Assembly (NCBI RefSeq): GCF_002214185.1 | Contig: NZ_CP022161.1 | Location: 7,137,486-7,201,485 of the forward strand | From: Streptomyces capitiformicae | GTDB lineage: Bacteria > Actinomycetota > Actinomycetes > Streptomycetales > Streptomycetaceae | Length of the DNA: 64,000 bases | Reading direction: 5' to 3' | Shown: positions 52,063-61,375 of the stretch, one piece after another | Position numbering within the stretch: the stretch's first letter is position 1 | Layout: each line of letters starts with the position of its first letter | The notes under the pieces: generated by a model | Told to the model about the DNA's origin: nothing | What the model saw: only the letters and a program-made list of their open reading frames with translations | Database searches by the model: none | Position numbers and translations under genes: made by a program

Positions 52063-53055
52063 ATGAAGATGCTCATCAATGTCGCGGAGACCGTCGTCGC
52101 GGACGCGCTGCGGGGTATGGCGGCGGCGCATCCCGAGTTGACCGTGGATGTGGAGAACCGGGTGATCGTGCGGCGGGACGCGCCGGTTGCCGGGAAAGTG
52201 GGGCTGGTTTCCGGGGGTGGGTCGGGGCACGAGCCGTTGCACGGTGGGTTCGTGGGGCCGGGCATGCTGTCGGCGGCCTGTCCCGGTGAGGTGTTCACGT
52301 CGCCCGTGCCGGATCAGATGCTCCGGGCCGCGGCGGCGGTGGACAGCGGGGCCGGGGTGCTGTTCATCGTGAAGAACTACACCGGTGACGTGCTGAACTT
52401 CGACATGGCGGCCGAACTCGCCGAGGACGAGGGCATCCAGATCGCCAAGGTGCTCGTCAACGACGACGTGGCCGTGACCGACTCCCTCTACACCGCCGGG
52501 CGGCGCGGCACCGGCGCCACCCTGTACGTGGAGAAGATCGCGGGCGCCGCCGCCGAGGAGGGGCAGCCGCTGGAGCGGGTCGAGGCGCTGGCCCGGCAGG
52601 TCAACGAGAACTCCCGTAGTTTCGGGGTGGCCCTGACGGCCTGCACCACGCCGGCCAAGGGCAGCCCCACCTTCGATCTCCCGGCCGGAGAGCTGGAGTT
52701 GGGCGTCGGCATCCACGGTGAGCCGGGGCGTGAACGGCGCGCGATGATGACCTCGGGCGAGATCGCCGACTTCGCGGTGAACGCCGTCCTCGAGGACTTG
52801 AACCCGCGCAACCCCGTACTGCTGCTCGTCAACGGCATGGGCGCCACCCCGCTGCTGGAGCTGTACGGCTTCAGCGCGGAGGTCCAGCGGGTACTCACCG
52901 AGCGCGGAGTCGCCGTGGCCCGCACCCTCGTCGGCAACTACGTGACCTCCCTCGACATGGCCGGCGCCTCGGTGACCCTCTGCGAGATCGACGAGGAGCT
53001 GCTGCGGCTGTACGACGCGCCGGTCAGGACGCCGGGGCTGCGCTGGGGGGTATGA
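52063..53055 (+). CDS. dhaK: Dihydroxyacetone kinase, subunit DhaK
   Basis: This 330-residue protein starts at ATG 52063 after GGGAGGT. DhaK binds dihydroxyacetone covalently through a His and hands it to the DhaL-bound phosphoryl. VGLVSGGGSGHEPLHGGFVG is the conserved substrate pocket; LGVGIHGEPGRER holds the catalytic His. Full length. First of a dhaK-dhaL-dhaM operon; in PTS-dependent systems DhaL carries ADP and is rephosphorylated by DhaM. Confidence 0.95.
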   Translation: MKMLINVAETVVADALRGMAAAHPELTVDVENRVIVRRDAPVAGKVGLVSGGGSGHEPLHGGFVGPGMLSAACPGEVFTSPVPDQMLRAAAAVDSGAGVLFIVKNYTGDVLNFDMAAELAEDEGIQIAKVLVNDDVAVTDSLYTAGRRGTGATLYVEKIAGAAAEEGQPLERVEALARQVNENSRSFGVALTACTTPAKGSPTFDLPAGELELGVGIHGEPGRERRAMMTSGEIADFAVNAVLEDLNPRNPVLLLVNGMGATPLLELYGFSAEVQRVLTERGVAVARTLVGNYVTSLDMAGASVTLCEIDEELLRLYDAPVRTPGLRWGV

Positions 53056-53144
53056 GGGGCGGCACCCTGGCCGTCAACCGGCCGTCTGCCACCATCTCGT
53101 CATCACCGCAGTCAGTCAACTCTCATACCGCGCAAGGAGATTAC

Positions 53145-53762
53145 GTGCTGCACGCCGACTTCTTCCGTCGCTGGATGACGGCCGCCGCGGCCTCCGTGGA
53201 ACGCGAGGCCGAGCGGCTCACGGCGCTCGACTCGCCGATCGGGGACGCCGACCACGGCAGCAATCTGCACCGCGGGTTCGCCGCCGTGGTGGCCGTGTTG
53301 GAGAAGGACGCGCCGGACACGCCCGGCGCCGTCCTCGTGCTCGCCGGGCGGCAGTTGATCTCGACGGTGGGCGGCGCGTCCGGTCCGCTGTACGGCACCC
53401 TGCTGCGGCGCACCGGCAAGGCTCTCGGGGACGCGGTCGAGGTGAGTGAGGGTCAGCTCGCGGACGCGCTGCGCGCCGGGGTCGACGCGGTGATGACCCT
53501 GGGCGGGGCCGCGCCCGGCGACAAGACCATGATCGACGCGCTGGTCCCGGCTGTCGCCGCACTCGATGAGTCGTTCACCGCGGCGAGGTCCGCCGCCGAG
53601 GAGGGCGCCCTGGCGACCACGCCGTTGCAAGCCCGCAAGGGACGGGCCAGCTATCTGGGTGAGCGGAGCATCGGGCACCAGGACCCCGGAGCCACCTCCG
53701 CCGCGCTGCTGATCGCGGCGCTCGCCGACACCGCCGAGCACCGGGAGGCCACCGATGCCTGA
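53145..53762 (+). CDS. dhaL: Dihydroxyacetone kinase, ADP-binding subunit DhaL
   Basis: This 205-residue protein starts at GTG 53145 after AAGGAG. SPIGDADHGSNLHRGFAAV supplies the three metal-binding aspartates of DhaL, and ISTVGGASGPLYGTLLRRTG plus VDAVMTLGGAAPGDKTMIDA form the nucleotide pocket. Full length. The end overlaps dhaM by 8 bp. Needs DhaM and HPr for phosphoryl supply. Confidence 0.93.
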   Translation: MLHADFFRRWMTAAAASVEREAERLTALDSPIGDADHGSNLHRGFAAVVAVLEKDAPDTPGAVLVLAGRQLISTVGGASGPLYGTLLRRTGKALGDAVEVSEGQLADALRAGVDAVMTLGGAAPGDKTMIDALVPAVAALDESFTAARSAAEEGALATTPLQARKGRASYLGERSIGHQDPGATSAALLIAALADTAEHREATDA

Positions 53763-54408
53763 CGAGAAGCCAGTGCCCCGACAGGCAACGTTCGCCCCGT
53801 CGCGACGCCCGGCAAGCTCCCCCACTCTCGGCTCCTCCCCCACTCTCGGCTTCGCTCGAGCGGGAGGGGCCCCCATGAGCGGGAGGGGCCCCACCGCCGC
53901 ACCGGCCGAAAGCCCAAGTACATCCAGTCCATCTGCGGGGCCTTCCGGCCGGCACACCGAGAGCACGCACCGGACGCCGCTCCTTGACGGGCAAACGTTG
54001 CCTGCCGGGGCACGGGTCGGCATCGTGCTCGTCTCGCACAGCGCCGCAGTCGCCGCCTCGGTCGCCGAGTTGGCGAAGGGGCTCGCGGGCGCGGGCGCCG
54101 ACGTCCCGGTGGCCCCCGCGGGCGGCACCGACGACGGTGGTCTGGGCACCAGCGCCGAGCTGATCTCGGCGGCCGCCGCGTCCGTGGACCGGGGGGCCGG
54201 GGTCGCGGTCCTCACCGACCTCGGCAGCGCGGTCCTCACCGTGAAGGCCCTGCTCGCCGAGGGCGACGAACTCCCCGGGAGCACCCGGCTGGTCGACGCC
54301 CCGTTCGTCGAGGGTGCCGTCGCCGCGGTCGTCACGGCATCGACGGGAGCGGACCTCGCGGCGGTCGCGGCCGCGGCTGCGGAGGCGTACGCGTACCGGA
54401 AGGAGTGA
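53755..54408 (+). CDS. dhaM: Dihydroxyacetone kinase phosphotransferase DhaM with an anomalous N-terminus
   Basis: ATG 53755 overlaps dhaL. The EIIA-Man-like domain starts only at residue about 85: RVGIVLVSHSAAVAASVAEL with the phospho-His in SHS, then PVAPAGGTDDGGLGTSAELI and GAGVAVLTDLGSAVLTVKAL. Residues 1-85 are low-complexity and are encoded partly by the dispersed palindromic element (53817-53892), so the element has inserted between the normal start and the domain. ATG 53875, just after the element, is a possible second start but still leaves about 45 odd residues. Function as PTS phosphodonor to DhaL is expected if translation initiates productively. Confidence 0.85.
   Translation: MPDEKPVPRQATFAPSRRPASSPTLGSSPTLGFARAGGAPMSGRGPTAAPAESPSTSSPSAGPSGRHTESTHRTPLLDGQTLPAGARVGIVLVSHSAAVAASVAELAKGLAGAGADVPVAPAGGTDDGGLGTSAELISAAAASVDRGAGVAVLTDLGSAVLTVKALLAEGDELPGSTRLVDAPFVEGAVAAVVTASTGADLAAVAAAAAEAYAYRKE
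53817..53892. repeat. Dispersed palindromic element, copy 2, inside dhaM
   Basis: Repeats the core actctcggcttcgctcgagc seen at 15696-15733, with a partial second copy before it and a duplicated gagcgggaggggcccc after it. It lies in the coding frame of DhaM. Confidence 0.75.
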
Positions 54409-54420
54409 CCCTCGGCGGTC

Positions 54421-54450
54421 GGCGGGGCCGAGCTTGCCGAAGGCCCCGCC
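54421..54450. terminator. Hairpin between convergent dhaM and chitosanase genes
   Basis: A 9-bp stem (ggcggggcc / ggccccgcc) with a 12-nt loop. Confidence 0.7.
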
Positions 54451-54462
54451 CAGGCCGTCCGC

Positions 54463-55143
54463 TCACCGGCCCCGTACGAACTGCCGCGCCAGCTTCTCCC
54501 CGCGTTTCAGCGTCGCCTCCTTGTCCTCGATCGGGGACACGCGGGAGTTCTCGAAGAGGATGTAGGTGACGCCGGAGTGGGTGCCGCCGCGGCGTGGGTG
54601 GGGGTTGATGCCGAGGGCCTTGGCGGTGGCGTAGGAGGCCTCGCCGATGATGTTCCGGGGGCCGGTGTCGCCGACGACGGCGTACTGGACGCGGTCTCCG
54701 TAGATGACGGCTGCGATCGAACCGCCCTTGATGCCGTGGTCCCGGTGGTCCCAGATGGGGCTCGGGACGGGGACGACGATGAACGGCAGCTGCTCGGCGC
54801 TGAGGTGGCGGCCGTCGGACTGCCGGTAGGAGGTGGTCGGCTGGAACCACGGGTCGGTGTCGCGGTTGCAGTGTGTGCCGGGCCGGCCGTCGCAGTCGAT
54901 GTCCATGTCGGCCTTCCAGAACACCGCGCCGCCGAAACCGCAGACCGGGATGACGGCGCGGGCGCGGGCGTCGCTGCGGTAGAGCCCCTTCGACACGCGG
55001 ACGCAGCCGCGCGCCTTCGCGAGCAACTCGGCGGCGGCGACGGCCCCCTCACTCTGGAGGGGCTGCTGGGCCAGGGCGGGCAGGGCTGCAGGGGCCAGCA
55101 AAGCAGCGAAGACGGCGGCCAGCGTCCACGACCGGACACGCAC
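54463..55143 (-). CDS. GH75 chitosanase, secreted
   Basis: This is about 226 residues from GTG 55143 after GGAGAGGG (ATG 55170 would add nine). A clear signal peptide (RSWTLAAVFAALLAPAALPA) ends in ALA. The GH75 domain follows: GGAVFWKADMDIDCDGRPGT, HCNRDTDPWFQPTTSYRQSD, FIVVPVPSPIWDHRDHGIKG, AAVIYGDRVQYAVVGDTGPR and GVTYILFENSRVSP. The conserved Asp in DIDCDG and acid in GDTGP are the usual catalytic candidates. It hydrolyses chitosan from fungal walls outside the cell. Confidence 0.88.
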   Translation of the reverse strand: MRVRSWTLAAVFAALLAPAALPALAQQPLQSEGAVAAAELLAKARGCVRVSKGLYRSDARARAVIPVCGFGGAVFWKADMDIDCDGRPGTHCNRDTDPWFQPTTSYRQSDGRHLSAEQLPFIVVPVPSPIWDHRDHGIKGGSIAAVIYGDRVQYAVVGDTGPRNIIGEASYATAKALGINPHPRRGGTHSGVTYILFENSRVSPIEDKEATLKRGEKLARQFVRGR

Positions 55144-55474
55144 GATGAGGGACCCTCTCCGGGGAGACAATGACGATCACTCACCCAAAGGTGGAGCGGG
55201 TCGGAGAGAACGTCCACCATGACAGGGCCGGACGGCGTACGACAATCCTCTGTACGGGCGTGCGGCCGAGGGCCCGGGCCGGCCTCGGCCCCGGCCGCTC
55301 GGCCGCCCTCGTCGGTGCGGGATCGGCGACGACAGCGGCCCGCACCGTACGGCGTGAACCGCCCTGGAAGGCAAGCGAGTTCACGCCGCGTCAGAGCACC
55401 AGCATACGTAGCCGGGAGCCGTGCCGCCGAACCGGGCCGCCGCCCCCGTTCGGCGGCGTACGCCGCCATCCGCG
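55144..55474. promoter_or_regulatory. Gap upstream of the chitosanase gene and downstream of the secretion ATPase
   Basis: 331 bp without a convincing gene. It must carry the chitosanase promoter (minus strand) and the end of the ATPase transcript. Several short G/C hairpins are present, for example cggtgcgg / ccgcaccg near 55314-55351. Confidence 0.5.
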
Positions 55475-58400
55475 TCAGTCGAGCGGCGTCTCGGGGATCT
55501 GCACGTTGATCGGCTCACCGGAGCACGGGTCGACGGTCAGGCCCCGGCCGGGCTTGCGGTTGCGCAGATGGGCATGGGTCAGGCGGACGCCCAGGACGTC
55601 GCCGTCCATCAGGCTCTGGGCCTCCAGCAGCACACCCCTGCGCTGCCGTTTCAGGGCGCCCAGCCACCCCATCGCTCCCGCCATGGTGTCTCCCGTGGCG
55701 GCGGCCGCCAGTCCGATGCCGCGTTCCCTGCCGGACTCGGCCAGGGCGCGAAGGTCCTGGTCGAACTCCGGCAGCGCCACCAGGTCGGCGTCGTCGACGA
55801 GCACCACGCGGGGCTCGTTGCCGCTCTCCAGGGCGGCGGCGAACTCCCGTGACGTGGGCGCCCGTGACGTGAGCAGCTGTACTCCCGGATGCCCGTCCAG
55901 GGCGCGCAGCGGCGACTCCCGGGGCGTGAGGACGACGAGCCGGGTACCGGAGGCGAGCAGGGAGACCGCGAGGCTCGCCAGCGTGGTGCTGCGGCCGGAG
56001 CCGGGAGGCCCGGCGACCACGAACGTCGGCGCCTGGGAGAAGTCCACCCCCACCGGGGCGACGTCGTCACCGCCCAGCCCCAGCAGGCCCCACAGGGGTC
56101 GGCGGAACTCCTCGGCCACCCTCTCGTACGCCTCCGTGAAGGCCACCTTCGCGGGCAGTGAGCCGATGCGGACGGGCCGGCGAGCAGCGGGCAGCCCCGC
56201 GTCGCGACGGGTCGCCTCGTCGCCGATCGCGCGCAGCGCCTCCGCCTGTTCCTGACCGGTTGCCCCTGGCCCGAGCAGCGCGACCTGGATCTCGGTGCCG
56301 TCGGAACACCAGCCCTGTCCGGGCCTGACGACGTCGGGCATCTCCGCCGGGCGTTTGCCCACGAGGTGGTAGTCGCTGCGGTCGTTCAGCCGCAGCAGCA
56401 GCTTGTTGTCGTTGAGCGCGCTGGCCCGCGAGGCGAGCAGGGCGCGCTCGGACGTGGCGACGACGTGCAGACCCGAGGCGGCTCCCTCGCGCAGGAGGCG
56501 GTTGAGCTGGTCCATCAGCCGGCCGCCGTGGTGATCGGCGATGAGGTCGACGAGGGCGTCCCAGCCGTCGATGAGCAGCAGGACATGCGCCGGACGGGCC
56601 GCCGCGGGGACGATCTCCCGCAGCTCCGCCAGGGTCGCCGCGTGATGCCGGGTCAGCAGCTCCTGACGGCGGCCCAGTTCGGCGTCGAGCCGGGCGAACA
56701 GCCGCTCCAGCCGCTCGGTGTCGCCCCGGAGCACGACGGCGCCGCAGTGCGGCAGCACGCCCAGGGCGGACAGCGCGCCGCCCGCGAAGTCGATGCCGTA
56801 CAGGTGGACGTCCGCGGCGGAGTGGCCGCGGGCCAGCGCCCCGGCCATGGTCCGCAGCACCTGCGACCGCCCGGAGCGCGGGATGCCGATGACGTACAGG
56901 TGACCGAAGGTGTCGAGGTCCAGCTGGACCGGCAGTTGCGCCTGCGAGCCGGGCAGGTCCGACAGCGCCCAGGACACGGGGGCCAGCCGGGCCCCGCCGG
57001 TCTGTTCGGGCTGTGGCAGGTCCGCTATGAGCACATTGCTGTCGAGCGGGGGCAGCCATGGGCTGGGCTGGGGCACACAGTCCAGAAGCTCCGTCGCCTC
57101 GCGAACCGCCTCCACCAGTGCGTTGAGGTCGGTGGGGAGGTCGTCGTCCACAACGGCGGCACGGGGCTCCTCACCGGTGTCCGGCACTCCGACGGCACGG
57201 CCGAGACGCTGCCACGGCAGTTCGGTCCCCCAGACCTGGGGCCTTTCCCCCTCGATCGCGCGCTGCGGCTCCTGGGCCGGAGCGGCCCCGGGCCGGATCG
57301 CACCACAATACGCGGTCTGGAAGGGGACGACCGTGCCGTGCCCGAGCCGGGCCAGCGCCCTGCCGGGGGTGCTCGGGGAGATGCTGACGGCGTCCTTGGT
57401 GTCGATGACGTCCTGACTCTCGGTGGCGTCGGTCACACGCAGGGCGATCCGCAGGTTGGTGTTGGCACGGATGTCGGCGTTCACCACTCCGGCCGGACGC
57501 TGCGTGGCAAGGATCAGATGGATGCCCAGGGACCGGCCGCGCTGGGCGATGCTCACCAGGCCCGGGATGAAGTCCGGGATCTCCCGGTAGAGAGTGGCGA
57601 ACTCGTCGATGACGATGACCAGCCGGGGTACGGGCAGGAGTTCGGGGTCCCGGCGGCGCATGGTCTGGTACTCGGGCAGGTCCTTGGCCCCGGCGGCCGC
57701 CAGGATGTGCTCGCGGCGGAGCAGCTCGGCCGACAGTGAGGTGAGCGCGCGCTGCACGAGATGGCTGTCGAGGTCGGTGACCATGCCGAGGGTGTGCGGC
57801 AGCTTCACGCAGTCCTTGAAGGCGCTGCCGCCCTTGTAGTCGACGAGGACGAAGGTCAGCTCGTCGGGCCGGTTGGCCGCGGCGAGCGAGGCCACGAAGG
57901 TCTGCAGCAGTTCCGACTTGCCGGATCCGGTGGTGCCCGCCACCAGACCGTGCGGGCCGTCCTTCACCAGGTCGAAGGCGGCCGCGCCATCGTAGCCCGC
58001 GCCGAGCAGCAGCGAGGTGGACGACGGTCGCTCCGTCCAGCGGGCGGCGATCATCTTGCCGCTCGGCTCCGGCATGCCCAGCAGGTCGAGCAGGCCGACG
58101 CCGTCGGGCAGGCCCTCGGAGGCGTCCGGGGTGACGTCGTGAATGGGGGCGATACCCCGGGCCAGTCGCTCGCACCACGCGGGTTCGACCAGGTCGGGGC
58201 GGATGTCGGGGACGTCGGGCAGTCCGGTGCGGCGCAGGGTCAGCCGGTGGTTCTCGTACCGGACCACCGCGGTGCACTCCTCGGGAAGGAGGCGTTCCTC
58301 GTGGTCCAGGCACAGGGGGAAGATCCGTGCCGCGGGGCCCTCCTTCAGGATGGAGACGACGCCGGGGACGTCGCGCAGGCGGCGGGCGCCGTCCATCACG

Positions 58401-60061
58401 ACCAGCACGTCCGGTTCGCTGAGCAGCGCCTTGCTCATGGTCGACTCGGCGGCCCGCTGGCGTGTGCGCAGGGTGGAGACCAGCTCGGCCACCCGGTTCG
58501 CCACCGTCTCCGGGTCGTTGCCGATGAGGATGACGGCACCGCTGCGGGATCCGGGCAGACCGTCCCGCGTGTGCGGCAGCCAGCAGGTCCAGTCCCAGGA
58601 CTCCTGGGACGCCTTGTCGGTGAGCACGACGATCCGCAGGTCACGGGGGGTGTGCAGCACAGCGGCCTGGGCCGTCATCCAGCGTGCCAGCGCCTGGACC
58701 GGTCCGGGCTCCCCGGCCACGCCCACCACACCGCAAGTCTCCACGTCGACGCTGACGGGTGCGTCGGGGATGGTCCAGTGGATGGCGGTGTGGTTGTCCT
58801 CGCGCGCCGTGTCGTCGATGCCCAGGAGGGACGGCTGCTCGGCGGTCCCGATGCGCAGGGCGAGGTGGTCCGGGTCGCCGCGGCGCCGTTCCCACAGCCG
58901 GTGGCCGGGGCCGACCGCCCACAGTCCGGCCAGCGCGGGGTCGGGCGCGTTCTCGGTGCGCAGCCGCTGCTCGGTGGCGACCTTGTTCCGGACGTCCTCC
59001 TCCAGGGAGGCGCGGCGCAGCCGGTAGACGCGGCACCTGTCCTCGTGGTCCAGGCGTGCCTGGCGCCGCCCGCTGAGGTGGTTCGCCGCCATGAGTATCG
59101 GCGACAGGAGCATGAAGATCAGATAGAAGTACGAGTTCCAGAAGAGGACCATGACGAGGCCGAAGACCATCGGGGCGAACGCCACGAGCAGCGGGATGGG
59201 CCTGCGCCCGAGCGGCTCGGGAGGCGCGGGCAGCCGGAACCGCTCGGGCGCGAGGTGCGGCAGGATGCGCGGCGGACGGTTGTAGTCCAGGCCCCCGCCG
59301 CCCTCGGACGGCACCACCGCGGCGTCCCTCGGGGTCGGTTCGGCCAGCCGCAGCAGGAAGGCGCCGAGCTGGAGTTCGGCACCGACGGGCCAGGGTTCCC
59401 AGTCATCGGGGAGAAGAGCGGTGTCCCATGGCTCATCGGCGGGCTGCTCCTCCTCGTCCTCCCCCGCCACGAGCGGCAGCAGCGGGACGTCGGGCTTGCC
59501 CCGGTGCTCCGGCGGCTCCGGGACGGACAGCCGTGCCGTGCCGTCCGCCGGGAGTTCGACGATGGCCGATCCGTCCGGGCGCACGGTGATCCGTACGCCG
59601 TCGGACGGAACGCCGCGGCCGTGCAGCGGTACGGCGGAACCCTCCAGCGGGCCGATGCCGTGGGTGCCGACGCCGAGCGCGTACACCCGTCCGGCGTCCG
59701 GTCCGCCCACCACCTGCAGTTCGACGAACGGTGCGTGGTCGACCCGCTGCGGCTGCTGCATCGCGGAGCGCTCGGGCCCGTACTCCAGTCCGGCCCGCGG
59801 AACGGGAGCGCCCAGGCCGATGACGCTGCCGTCCATGATCTGGGTGGCTCCCAGCGCCGCTCCGGGAGGCAGTGGTTCGTCTCCCAGATAGCAGGTCGGC
59901 GCGGCGGACGTGGTGTCCGTGCTGGGCGCCGCGGCCCCGGCCCGCATACGGGCCAGGTGCGCGGCGACCTCCTGCACGGGGGTGGTGGCGTCGGCGCTCA
60001 GCACGACGTCCTGACGGCTCGAGAGGTCGCCATCGGTCACGGTGGTGACGAGGAGTTTCAC
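55475..60061 (-). CDS. EssC/EccC-type FtsK-SpoIIIE ATPase of a type VII-like secretion system
   Basis: This is a 1528-residue motor starting at ATG 60061. Residues 1-80 resemble a beta-grasp (KLLVTTVTDGDLSSRQDVVL) and about 105-190 an FHA-like beta-sandwich. Two membrane helices lie near 285-330 (LLVAFAPMVFGLVMVLFWNS, YFYLIFMLLSPILMAANHL), followed by three ATPase modules: D1 with an intact GTTGSGKSE (about 710) and Walker B VIVIDEFATL (about 818), D2 with GIPRSGRSQ (about 1058) and D3 with GPPGSGRST (about 1352). The FHA start is the Firmicute EssC plan rather than the mycobacterial EccC plan. It should drive export of WXG100-type substrates. It lies 60 bp downstream of the membrane-protein gene. 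Confidence 0.9.
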   Translation of the reverse strand: MKLLVTTVTDGDLSSRQDVVLSADATTPVQEVAAHLARMRAGAAAPSTDTTSAAPTCYLGDEPLPPGAALGATQIMDGSVIGLGAPVPRAGLEYGPERSAMQQPQRVDHAPFVELQVVGGPDAGRVYALGVGTHGIGPLEGSAVPLHGRGVPSDGVRITVRPDGSAIVELPADGTARLSVPEPPEHRGKPDVPLLPLVAGEDEEEQPADEPWDTALLPDDWEPWPVGAELQLGAFLLRLAEPTPRDAAVVPSEGGGGLDYNRPPRILPHLAPERFRLPAPPEPLGRRPIPLLVAFAPMVFGLVMVLFWNSYFYLIFMLLSPILMAANHLSGRRQARLDHEDRCRVYRLRRASLEEDVRNKVATEQRLRTENAPDPALAGLWAVGPGHRLWERRRGDPDHLALRIGTAEQPSLLGIDDTAREDNHTAIHWTIPDAPVSVDVETCGVVGVAGEPGPVQALARWMTAQAAVLHTPRDLRIVVLTDKASQESWDWTCWLPHTRDGLPGSRSGAVILIGNDPETVANRVAELVSTLRTRQRAAESTMSKALLSEPDVLVVMDGARRLRDVPGVVSILKEGPAARIFPLCLDHEERLLPEECTAVVRYENHRLTLRRTGLPDVPDIRPDLVEPAWCERLARGIAPIHDVTPDASEGLPDGVGLLDLLGMPEPSGKMIAARWTERPSSTSLLLGAGYDGAAAFDLVKDGPHGLVAGTTGSGKSELLQTFVASLAAANRPDELTFVLVDYKGGSAFKDCVKLPHTLGMVTDLDSHLVQRALTSLSAELLRREHILAAAGAKDLPEYQTMRRRDPELLPVPRLVIVIDEFATLYREIPDFIPGLVSIAQRGRSLGIHLILATQRPAGVVNADIRANTNLRIALRVTDATESQDVIDTKDAVSISPSTPGRALARLGHGTVVPFQTAYCGAIRPGAAPAQEPQRAIEGERPQVWGTELPWQRLGRAVGVPDTGEEPRAAVVDDDLPTDLNALVEAVREATELLDCVPQPSPWLPPLDSNVLIADLPQPEQTGGARLAPVSWALSDLPGSQAQLPVQLDLDTFGHLYVIGIPRSGRSQVLRTMAGALARGHSAADVHLYGIDFAGGALSALGVLPHCGAVVLRGDTERLERLFARLDAELGRRQELLTRHHAATLAELREIVPAAARPAHVLLLIDGWDALVDLIADHHGGRLMDQLNRLLREGAASGLHVVATSERALLASRASALNDNKLLLRLNDRSDYHLVGKRPAEMPDVVRPGQGWCSDGTEIQVALLGPGATGQEQAEALRAIGDEATRRDAGLPAARRPVRIGSLPAKVAFTEAYERVAEEFRRPLWGLLGLGGDDVAPVGVDFSQAPTFVVAGPPGSGRSTTLASLAVSLLASGTRLVVLTPRESPLRALDGHPGVQLLTSRAPTSREFAAALESGNEPRVVLVDDADLVALPEFDQDLRALAESGRERGIGLAAAATGDTMAGAMGWLGALKRQRRGVLLEAQSLMDGDVLGVRLTHAHLRNRKPGRGLTVDPCSGEPINVQIPETPLD

Positions 60062-60121
60062 GTCTCCCCTTCGGGTGGTTCGGGGGTGAGCAACGGGACG
60101 GGGTGACGGAGCGGCGCGGGG

Positions 60122-61375
60122 CTACTGCTCATCGGTGGAGGAGGCCTGGGCGGGGCGCGTCCGGGCGGTGGCCGGTTCGGACAGCAGATCGGCACCGGTC
60201 ACGGTCAGGGCCGGGACCGGGGCCGGGGGCACGGGTTCCTCCACGAGTTCGGGTGACCGGGCCGCCTGCTGCTCCGGTTGCACGCGCGGTTCGAGGGCTT
60301 GCTCGGTCGGCCGGTGCCGCTCGGGTGCGCGGCGCGCGCGGCGTCGGTCCGCCCGTACGGCTGCGGCGACGGCCCTGCCGAGCGGGCCGCAGTCCGCGTG
60401 CAGTCCGAGTTCCGGAGAGGTGACCCGGCCCCGGGCATCGACGCGGAGGGCCCAGCTGTGTCCGGGTACAGGGCCGTCCACGAGACAGACGACGGCCCCC
60501 GAGGCGGTGAGCGCCCCGAGCCGCCGGGCCTGTTCCCGGGTGGGTGCGGCGCAGACCACGGCCCTGGTGGTGGCGGTGACCGTCTCCTCCGGCTCCGCGA
60601 GGGGCGTGTCCTCCAGTTCCCGCAGCACCGTCTCGAGCCGCTCCCCGTGGAAGTGCGGATGGACACCGTCCGTCAGGGTCACCGAGGCTCCACTGCCCGG
60701 TCGGTCGAGCTGCGCGGCCAGTGCGTGGAACAGGCGTGTCCGGGCGGCGGAGTCACCTTCGACCGTGATCATCCGTGGTCCGGCGGCCAGGTCGAGGTGG
60801 ACGCAGGCGTCGTCCGCCATGCCGACCGCGACGGGCAGCGGCCGCATGCGGGCGCCGCCTCGGGATACTGCGCCGGGCAGAGCCGCGCCGTCTTCCAGTC
60901 GGTCGAGTTCCAGGTACCAGGACTGCGGGCCGGGTAGCTCGTCGGCCTCCCAGGGGGCGGGGGGCTCGGGCAGCCGGCGGGCGGCGATCTGCACAGAGAC
61001 GCCTCCCGGCTCCGTCCGCAGCCCGTAGGGGAAGGCCCCGGGCACATCGCCGAGGGCTGCCCCGGCCGCGTCGAGCAACCGCCGCACCAGCAGGCCCGCC
61101 CGCGGGTCGCACAGGTGGCGGGCCAAGGTCCGTACTCCTCGGCGGTGGCGGCGGAAGGCGCGCAGCGGTTCGCCGAAGGCGTGCCGGGTCAGGGTGAGTT
61201 CGCGGGCGACGCGGCGCCGGCATCGTCTCCAGCCGCCGTGCTTGCGTACGAAGTACCGCAGCAGGAGGAACAGCACCAGAAGCGCGACGACAGCGACGAG
61301 GATCTTCGTCATCAGCGGCTTGTCGGGCTTGGCCAGCGCGATCACATGCCAGTGGAGTGGTGTACCCGTCGTCAT
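60122..61375 (-). CDS. Single-TM accessory protein of the secretion locus
   Basis: This 417-residue protein starts at ATG 61375, overlapping the sigma factor stop as ATGA. One membrane helix near residues 23-43 (MTKILVAVVALLVLFLLLRY) is followed by a basic stretch and a large domain (GVSVQIAARRLPEPPAPWEA, CVHLDLAAGPRMITVEGDSA, TREQARRLGALTASGAVVCL) whose layout recalls a degenerate P-loop-like or EccE-like cytosolic domain, but no known motif is intact. The proline-rich tail may be flexible. It stands between sigma factor and ATPase, so it is most likely a structural partner of the ATPase. Confidence 0.6.
   Translation of the reverse strand: MTTGTPLHWHVIALAKPDKPLMTKILVAVVALLVLFLLLRYFVRKHGGWRRCRRRVARELTLTRHAFGEPLRAFRRHRRGVRTLARHLCDPRAGLLVRRLLDAAGAALGDVPGAFPYGLRTEPGGVSVQIAARRLPEPPAPWEADELPGPQSWYLELDRLEDGAALPGAVSRGGARMRPLPVAVGMADDACVHLDLAAGPRMITVEGDSAARTRLFHALAAQLDRPGSGASVTLTDGVHPHFHGERLETVLRELEDTPLAEPEETVTATTRAVVCAAPTREQARRLGALTASGAVVCLVDGPVPGHSWALRVDARGRVTSPELGLHADCGPLGRAVAAAVRADRRRARRAPERHRPTEQALEPRVQPEQQAARSPELVEEPVPPAPVPALTVTGADLLSEPATARTRPAQASSTDEQ

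Noticed and set aside
57761..60106. 781-codon plus-strand frame opposite the EssC-type gene
   Set aside because: Shadow of the secretion ATPase; no recognisable domain.
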